Part shown: one piece after another, positions 15,063-20,470 of the stretch
Position numbering within the stretch: position 1 is the stretch's first letter
Layout of the letters: the number at the start of each line of letters is the position of its first letter
Assembly: GCA_049999765.1 (NCBI GenBank)
Contig: JBNGIQ010008317.1
Coordinates: 1-20,470, forward strand
Origin: Phaeoceros laevis
Taxonomy: Eukaryota > Anthocerotophyta > Anthocerotopsida > Notothyladales
Length of the DNA stretch: 20,470 nucleotides
Reading direction: 5' to 3'
Made by a program: the position numbers and the translations under genes
The notes under the pieces: model-generated
The model's input: only the letters and a program-made list of their open reading frames with translations
Databases searched by the model: none
Told to the model about the DNA's origin: nothing

Positions 15063-15407
15063 CTACTCCTCCGGACACAGAGGGCAGTTGGAGCAATGGC
15101 AGTATAGAGCAGGACTCAGGTCTATATAATACTCGCAGACCCTACCTCGAACTCGGAGTCCGTTCCAGGCCCCCAGATCACATCCGGATCCTATTAAAGC
15201 CACAGATTCTGAAAACGGGGCCTTCTTCAGTGTTGGGGGCAAGCTTTTCTCGCAATCGCACCGGCCACTCGTGCATTTACACGCAGGCAGTCTCTCAAGC
15301 TGTGCGTTGGCTGTCTCCAAAAAATTGAATGTTGCCGCTGTTCCCAGGATCAGAGCTGCAGCCAAAAACAGGCTTTGGGAGGACTTGCTACTGCGGGAGG
15401 CCGCCAT
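15063..15407 (-). CDS. Small secreted cysteine-rich peptide, copy B (intact)
   Basis: 114 aa from ATG 15405-15407, in context GTAGCCATGGCGG (purine at -3, G at +4). The longer frame to 15587 is rejected because the sister copies share only this start. Residues 1-35 are a signal peptide (LFLAAALILGTAATF, cleavage near ETANA). The mature ~79 residues carry ten cysteines: C43-x-C45-x4-C50-x-C52, C76, C91, and C103-x-C105-x2-C108-x2-C111, ending CPEE. N- and C-terminal cysteine clusters match the sister copies while the middle (55-100) varies. The spacing does not match any plant family I can name (not defensin, LTP or snakin); metallothionein-like pairs behind a signal peptide are unusual. The TATA position is weak (TACAAAAG). 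Confidence 0.7.
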   Translation of the reverse strand: MAASRSSKSSQSLFLAAALILGTAATFNFLETANAQLERLPACKCTSGRCDCEKSLPPTLKKAPFSESVALIGSGCDLGAWNGLRVRGRVCEYYIDLSPALYCHCSNCPLCPEE

Positions 15408-15608
15408 GGCTACCTTCCAGCAAAATTTTCCAAGATAGCAGCGCTCTGGAGCGAGAGACAGAGGTGTATCCTCTCGAGAGGACTGGAGTAGGAGCGCGCG
15501 ATCGAGTGTGTGTATGGCTGGTGACCAGTGTGATGAGCTTCTAGCGCTGGCTGGGCCTATTTGTAGGCCAATGCCAGCCAATATCAAATATTAATCAAAG
15601 CATAGAAA

Positions 15609-15616
15609 CTTTTGTA
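15609..15616 (-). promoter_or_regulatory. Degenerate TATA position of peptide copy B
   Basis: TACAAAAG replaces TATAAAAG of copy A, within otherwise conserved flanks (GGGCACTT upstream on the minus strand). Expression from this copy may be weak or use another start. Confidence 0.4.
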
Positions 15617-15940
15617 AAGTGCCCTTCGCCAAACGAATATTAATCAAAGCCTTTTCTGGCCAACCAACCAACCTTAGTTGCACGCAAACGCGTAGTAACA
15701 TTATAACATTAATTAAATACCGGCAACTCGATAAACGAGGCTTCTAGGTGAGACTCCGAGGTTCGCTTCCGGGAAACAAGTGAACAAAGGTAACTGACAT
15801 CAACAAAAAAAAGACGGCAGTAAACAGTGTGGAAACCACCTGCCGTAGTGTACGTAGTGCCGTGCCGATTTACCACACAGTTACGGCACCTGGCCGATTC
15901 GCACACCTCCTACTATTCAAGGGCCCGTAGGAGCTCTGCC

Positions 15941-16339
15941 TCCTACACACTCGATTGCGGCGGCAACTGTTGGTGTTCTCGAGGGACTTGCTTGCGCGTC
16001 AAGCACCTCCAGTTTGCGCCTCGCTCGGGCACCTCAGAGGGTGATGAGGAAGCCGGAAGGCTTGTTAAAGATGGTGAGTTTCCCGATATTTATGCTTCCC
16101 TCTGGTGCGCGTGGATGTCTCCAATTCCACATTGGGTCCCAATTTGGTGTGGGCTTCACTGACCTAATCGTCCTCGAGGTCTTGTGCCTGACAGGAACTT
16201 TGTCATCTCTGCAGGCTTCACCAGCTCTGAACCGTTAAGGCTTTTTGGTGTTTGTTGCAATCTGCAGGGTGGACTTCTTCTGGAGGGGCTCCTGGCATAA
16301 AAAAGTTGTTGGCCGTGGAGTCCCTTGACCCGTAAGAAG
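15941..16339 (+). repeat. Conserved upstream block, copy B, open reading frame
   Basis: Same block as 6558-6954. Here the plus-strand frame is open across it (CGA at 15980-15982 where copies A and C have TGA) and reads DCGGNCWCSRGTC, so it is itself cysteine-rich. A donor-like GTGAGT lies at 16074-16079 and an acceptor-like CTCTGCAG ends at 16214. Confidence 0.5.
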
Positions 16340-16849
16340 GCTGGAAGTAGGATTTGGTTTTCTCCACTCCCAAGTGTTCTAGGCCCTCGAGGTTGTCAAG
16401 GTCGCTTGGAAGTAGATGCCTTTCCTCTAATAAGCTGTCTCAGCCATACGGTCCTGCCACCGAGGCCAACTTTCTTGTTGTTCAAACTTCAAAGCATAAG
16501 AAATCCGTTTGTCCCGCATCCCAATGGTTGGTGCAGACAGAAACTGGCTAAAGATCTTAGATGTGAGACAAAGAATGTGGTGACATGGACAGCGCTGATC
16601 GCTGGGTATGGCCGGGACGATGGGGAGGAGGAGGAGTTTTGGAGTCTCGTGTCACGGGCTGGTCTAAATTTGGTGGTGCCCTGGTTGGAGGCACTGAAAG
16701 CGGAAAAATCGGAGACACGTCAGAAGCTGGCCATTCCCGTTGCAGCACATTTCAGATGCTGCACTGACGTGCAGGTGCTTGCTAGATGCTGGTTCATCAG
16801 GGCGAAAAGGAGGAGAGGCAAAACCTGGATGGAGCCTTTTTCACCATGA
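16325..16849 (+). pseudogene. Chimeric frame containing a PPR remnant
   Basis: A 174-codon frame created by the join at 16567/16568. Its first ~80 codons read through tRNA-flanking repeat DNA, followed by a single PPR piece (TKNVVTWTALIAGYG), then the C-terminal tail. In this copy the stop that ends the PPR frame at 10495-10497 is absent (GTGTCACGG instead of GTGTGACGG), so the frame continues through VVPWLEALKAEKSETRQKL. It is probably not functional. Confidence 0.6.
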
Positions 16850-17868
16850 GTACAGACCCGAGGTTACACTACACCGCTACAGTATTCGGTTCCTGTAGTC
16901 ACCTTTATTAGGGCACGAATCAAGAGAGTATAAATCAGGGCAGACGCCCTATACCTAGCCTACCGCTGTCAGAGCTCCGGAATCCGGATCGAGACGGGAG
17001 GAGCTGTGAGCAGGCGATGGGCAAGCCCGGGCGGCCCAAGGTTGGCGTCCTCATGTTCCTGGAATCGGAGGCTATGAACTGCAGCCGTCCGGTTTGAGCT
17101 GTGGTGTTGCTCTTTGTGGTATCCAACTCTAAGACCATCGGAGTTGTGGCGCCTAGCTTTCCGTATGTTCATTTAGAGATCTCGGCTTTGGAGGCCCTTT
17201 TACAGCAGGCAAAGGGCAGGCCCGAGGGCCTAAGGTTGGCATTCTCATGCTCTCGAATTGGAGGCTATAAAGCGCAGCCGTCTGGTGCCAGCTGCGGTGT
17301 TGCTCTTTATGGCACCCAACTCTAGGCCATGGGAGTTGTAGCGCATAGCTAATCTCAACCTTTGAAAGCTCGGAACTTTCTGTACGTCAGTTTTCTGGAG
17401 ATCTCGGCTTTGGAGGTACTCTTTCACAGCCTTCGCTCACACCCTTGATTTTGGACTGTTTGCATGTATATGGTTCCGGAATGTGCAGCTTTGGATAGGT
17501 TAGCCATTGCCGCCCACGAGTCTAGCACTCGCAGGCTGTGGTAGTCGCTCGGTGCAGCATCAACTAGCTTTTGGATAGCCTTCTTTGACACCCTTGATTA
17601 GACAGTTTGCAGGGCTTCTCCAGTAGCTCGGCGGCCCATCAGATGGCTGACCAGTGTGAGACAGATCTGGATAATATAGACCAGTTTAGTACTGGGAGCC
17701 CCAGTTATTTGCTCTGTGCAGCATCAGCCATTTGTTCGTGTTTTTAAAGCTTGTGGAAGCTTGGCAGCAGACCTGTTCAGATGAAAAACTCCATTTGTGT
17801 AGTCATGTGCGGAGAGTGACAGGCATGTAAGTATTAGTGTCTCATGGTCCAGAATTTCCCCTTGTGCG

Positions 17869-18159
17869 CTAGCGAGTAGGTCCAGGAGTAGTAGGACCAC
17901 TGTTAGGGTAGAGTAGGATAGGCAGACAGCACATCTGCTTATCGAGGTCGGCAATTAGTTCCTTGTAGAGGTTTGGAACAACGTCCTCACCTGGGGCTAG
18001 GTTGCACATGTTGCAGGTTGGATGGCCACATGTTAGCAACCAGGATTCTGACGTAATGTCCTGATATGGAAAGCCATTGCAGCTGCAGGAAAGAAGCTCT
18101 ATTCTGGAAAAGGGTGCACAGCAGACCTGGAAACATTTTTGTGACAGTGTCCAGGGAAA
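17869..18159 (-). CDS. Candidate cysteine-rich ORF, copy 2
   Basis: 96 open codons ending at the same stop as copy 1 (11744-12037). Cysteine groups are preserved: KCFQVCCAP, LSCSCNGFPYQD, LTCGHPTCNMCNLAPGED and QMCC. The ATG of copy 1 is ATA here, so translation would need an upstream exon or start. Substitutions are often amino-acid changing, so selection is not obvious, yet no stop has appeared. Confidence 0.3.
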   Translation of the reverse strand, partial: FPWTLSQKCFQVCCAPFSRIELLSCSCNGFPYQDITSESWLLTCGHPTCNMCNLAPGEDVVPNLYKELIADLDKQMCCLPILLYPNSGPTTPGPTR

Positions 18160-18339
18160 CTAGAGCTCTAGTTGGCTTTGGTGAACAGCCACACCGTCCA
18201 GTGTCTCCTACCATATATCACGTATGATACGTCGTTGTTTCATTTTTTTGCCAAGAGGCTCAAGCCTCGCTAGCGTGTCAAGCAAACCGACTGAGCGATA
18301 TGTCGTTCCCTTTATCAGCCAGACTTCATAAACCCTTTA

Positions 18340-18585
18340 TCACATCAGACAGGCATTGCACAGACCCCTTACACATGGAGTTTTAGGACAGGTAGCATAG
18401 GTGCCCATCAAACAAGTGTTGTTTAATGCACACTGTGAACACACTTGGTAAGCGGTTTCGTGGTGGGGGATCGTAAGAACGTACAGTTTCGTGGTGGGGG
18501 ATTGTAACAACGTACAACAAGAGCAATTGTAGCAATTGTATAATGTGTTACAAAAGGTGAACTCAGATCCGAAAAGAAAAACCAC
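18340..18585 (-). CDS. Cysteine-dense small ORF
   Basis: An 81-aa frame with 12 cysteines: FCNTLYNCYNCSCC near the start, QVCSQC and NTC in the middle, and ATCPKTPCVRGLCNAC at the end. There is no signal peptide. A GTAAGG donor-like site follows TPC, and the frame at 17869-18159 lies 180 nt downstream, so the two could be exons of one gene. In copy 1 (about 12225-12460) the ATG is GTG and the 11-bp repeats bring a stop, so only this copy is open. The frame runs across the 31-bp duplication at 18455-18516, which argues for caution. Confidence 0.3.
   Translation of the reverse strand: MVFLFGSEFTFCNTLYNCYNCSCCTLLQSPTTKLYVLTIPHHETAYQVCSQCALNNTCLMGTYATCPKTPCVRGLCNACLM
18455..18516. repeat. 31-bp tandem duplication
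   Basis: GTTTCGTGGTGGGGGATCGT... is repeated at 18455-18485 and 18486-18516 with two mismatches. Copy 1 of the segment has one unit only (from about 12354). Confidence 0.9.
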
Positions 18586-19353
18586 TCACACATGACGGTT
18601 GGCCATGGCCACGGGCCTCACGGCTGTTCCATTGCAGCCCTTACGAGTCTCACCTTCCCACATCGAGTAAGGAGAGGATCACACATGAGTGACAATGAGT
18701 CACTGAAATAAGTGAAGTAACAACGACTCAGCAGTGACTCTACTCAACACCATGTCAATTTTCTGTACCATTTCCTCCGCGGCCTTGCGAGCGAGCCTAA
18801 TTCTATTGGCCTCCACTACTCTTTTGGTTTTATCTCGGGCCCTGGCAATTCTATCACACAATGATATCTGTCCAGATTTTGTTTGCGGAACCTTGGCTCT
18901 TTGTGAGCGTGCTCCAAGCTTGTAGCATGCTTGCAGACGAAGAGGAAGGTCTTGCAGACCAGTTTCAAGAGCAGCTGTACTCTAAGGGAATTCATGCAGC
19001 TTTGTGAGCATGTATTTATCAAAAGTGCTCAAGGTTGGAGCCTACACAAGAGCATGACATTAATTGTGGGGAAACTTCAGTTGTGACCTGTACTAGTTAC
19101 ACTAATTGCCCGGCAGTGACGGTAGTGCTTAGCAGATTCTGCTACCTGCTCTGGTTAGCCAAATTCTACTACCTGGTCTGGTATCATGGTATGCCGCCTT
19201 CTGCCATGTCATGCGCACGCGTAGGAGTGGCAACCTTGCGAGGGCTTGAAGGACGACCACCGGAAACTAATGTGCCTGTAACTGCAACTGTGTGGCTTTC
19301 TGGCCGGTGGCCTCAGAATTGGGGCCGGGGCTCCTCACAAAATGACACGAATG

Positions 19354-19709
19354 CTACTCCCCTGGACACACAGGGCAGTTGGAGCAGACACATAATGGAG
19401 TGGGCAGCAGCAGATAAAACGGAGCAGGCAGCACCGCATCATCAGCCAAATACTGGCACATCCCGCTTCCTCCGCTTCCTCCAGGCAAACATCGCAAAAA
19501 AGCGTTCATCTCTGCTCTATGGGCAAGCTTTTCTCGCAATCGCACCGCCCGCCACTCGTGCATTGACACGCAGGCAGTACTGGTACATTAGTCTGTGCGT
19601 TGGCTGTCTCCAAAAAATTGAATGCTGCCGCTGTTACCAGGATCAGAGCTGCAGCCAAAAACAGGCTTTGGGAGGGCGCCATGGACTTGCTACTGTGGGA
19701 GGCCGCCAT
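19354..19709 (-). pseudogene. Small secreted cysteine-rich peptide, copy C (frameshifted)
   Basis: The ATG at 19707-19709 is intact and followed by the family signal peptide (MAASHSSKSMAPSQSLFLA) and the first cysteine cluster (LPACQCTSGGRCDCEKSLP). A small insertion near 19513-19518 then causes a stop shortly after. The rest of the family pattern, including CLPGGSGGSGMCQY and the terminal CVCSNCPVCPGE, continues in another frame to the stop at 19354-19356. The TATA position (TATATAAG, 19915-19922) is intact. An intron spanning the shift is possible but no good sites are seen. Confidence 0.7.
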
Positions 19710-19914
19710 TGCTACCTTCCAGCACAATTTTCCAAGTTACCAGCGCTCTTGAGCGAGAGACAGAGCTCTATCCTCTCGAGAGGACTGGAGCAGGAGCGCG
19801 CGATCGAGTGTGTGTAAGGCTGGTGACCAGTGTGATTCATGAGCTACTAGCGCTGGCTGGGCATATTTGCAGGCCAATGCCAGCCAATATCAGATATTAA
19901 TCAATGCATAGAAA

Positions 19915-19922
19915 CTTATATA
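19915..19922 (-). promoter_or_regulatory. TATA box of peptide copy C
   Basis: TATATAAG on the minus strand, about 205 bp upstream of the copy C ATG, at the position of TATAAAAG in copy A. Confidence 0.5.
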
Positions 19923-20253
19923 AAGTGCCCTTTCGCCAAACAAATTTTAATCAAAGCCTTTTCTGGCCAACCAACCAACCTTAGTTGCACGGCAATGCAC
20001 GCAAACGCGTAGTAACATTAATAAAATACCGGCAACTCGATAAACGAGGCTTCCAGGTGAGACTCCGAGTTCGCTTCCGGGAAACAAGTGAGCAAAGGTA
20101 ACTGACATCGGTAAAAAATGGACGGCAGTAAACAGTGTGGAAACCACCTTTCGTATTGTAGTGCCGTGCCGATTCACCACACAGTTACGGCACCTGGCCG
20201 ATTCGGACACCTCCTACTATTCAAGGGCTGATGTAGCCTGTAGGAGCTCTGCC

Positions 20254-20470
20254 TCCTACACACTCGATTGCGGCGGCAACTGGTGGCGTTCCTGAGGGAC
20301 TTGCTTGCGCGTCAAGCACCTCCAGTTTGCGCCTCGCTCGGGCACCTCAGAGGGTGATGAGGAAGCCGGCAGGCTTGTTAAAGATGGTGAGTTTCCCGAT
20401 ATTTATGCTTCCCTCTGGTGCACGTGGATGTCTCCAATTCCACATTGGGTCCCAATTTGGTGTGGGCTTC
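20254..20470 (+). repeat. Conserved upstream block, copy C (cut by window end)
   Basis: Same block as 6558-6954 and 15941-16339. The plus-strand frame has a TGA at 20293-20295. The donor-like GTGAGT lies at 20387-20392. Confidence 0.5.

Larger units (their letters stand above)
14378..18898. repeat. Second tandem unit of the locus (internally deleted)
   Basis: This unit runs from TTTGTGAGCGTGCTC to the join at 18898/18899, where the same 14378 sequence starts again. Its content matches, in order, parts of the upstream unit: the peptide gene and upstream block (5826-6954), 7646-7900, then 10414-12753. The stretches 6955-7640 and 7901-10413 (hairpins, tRNA pseudogene and most of the PPR gene) are missing. 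Confidence 0.85.
16568..18898 (+). repeat. Segmental duplication, copy 2 (partner 10414-12753)
   Basis: Collinear with copy 1 from ACAAAGAATGTGGTGACATGG to GCGGAACCTTGGCTC. It includes a second set of the 208-bp tandem repeat (about 17003-17430), the spacer with the DNIDQFSTGSPSYLLCAAS frame, and the two cysteine-rich minus-strand frames. Apart from these, no gene is seen in 16850-17868. Confidence 0.95.
18899..20470. repeat. Third tandem unit of the locus (continues past the window)
   Basis: It starts with the 14378 sequence (TTTGTGAGCGTGCTCCAAGC) fused to GCGGAACCTTGGCTC. It follows the second unit's order: the CEHV(F)IKSAQGW-coding fragment, the GGTCTGGTATCATGGTATGCC box, the peptide gene and its upstream block. 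It lacks the AT-rich insertion of 14780-15030. Confidence 0.85.

Noticed and set aside
15408-15587. Longer N-terminus for peptide copy B (174 aa)
   Set aside because: The extension lies before the signal peptide; the sister copies align from the internal ATG (15405-15407), and copy A has no ATG further upstream in frame.

Overview
The window looks like nuclear DNA of a land plant, most likely a seed-free vascular plant such as a fern. The evidence is a canonical plant tRNA-Phe(GAA) gene, a PLS-class pentatricopeptide repeat (PPR) gene whose repeat wording resembles the expanded fern PPR families, a decayed Ty1/copia fragment, TATA-box promoters, and genes spread out with no operons. The organism call is inference from motif style; no database search was run.

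Layout. 1-1004: one end of a probable DNA transposon, with a partial minus-strand SANT/Myb-like gene (1-310) and a GC-rich repetitive end. 1005-1920: no convincing gene. 1924-2910 (-): an intact 2-oxoglutarate/Fe(II) dioxygenase, the clearest ordinary gene. 3245-3630 (-): copia RNase H remnant. 3650-4057 (+): unrecognised gene fragment. 4050-8013: nested duplications, including a large inverted repeat (4612-5132 and 7449-8013). The left arm carries an intact tRNA-Phe and the right arm a degraded copy. A small secreted cysteine-rich peptide gene (5788-6153, -) lies between the arms. 8348-10497 (+): a PPR gene with five near-identical PLS triplets (306-bp period), broken by a 22-bp deletion and truncated. 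10498-13300: duplicated spacer with a tandem 208-bp repeat and minus-strand cysteine-rich and repetitive ORFs. 13890-14405: a second tRNA-Phe pseudogene and a second PPR fragment.

From about 14378 onward most of the preceding sequence recurs. A second, internally deleted unit (14378-18898) is followed by the start of a third (18899 to the window end). Each unit carries one copy of the secreted cysteine-rich peptide gene on the minus strand (5788-6153, 15063-15407, 19354-19709) with the same upstream region. The copies differ: one is intact but has a weak TATA box, one has lost its first ATG and its stop, and one is frameshifted.

There is no evidence of one cooperating pathway. The window reads as an unstable, repeat-rich locus where gene fragments (PPR, tRNA, copia) and a small cysteine-rich peptide family are being duplicated and eroded together. 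The item most likely to be undescribed is that peptide family (C-x-C-x4-C-x-C ... C-x-C-x2-C-x2-C behind a signal peptide), plus two other cysteine-rich minus-strand ORFs in the same unit.
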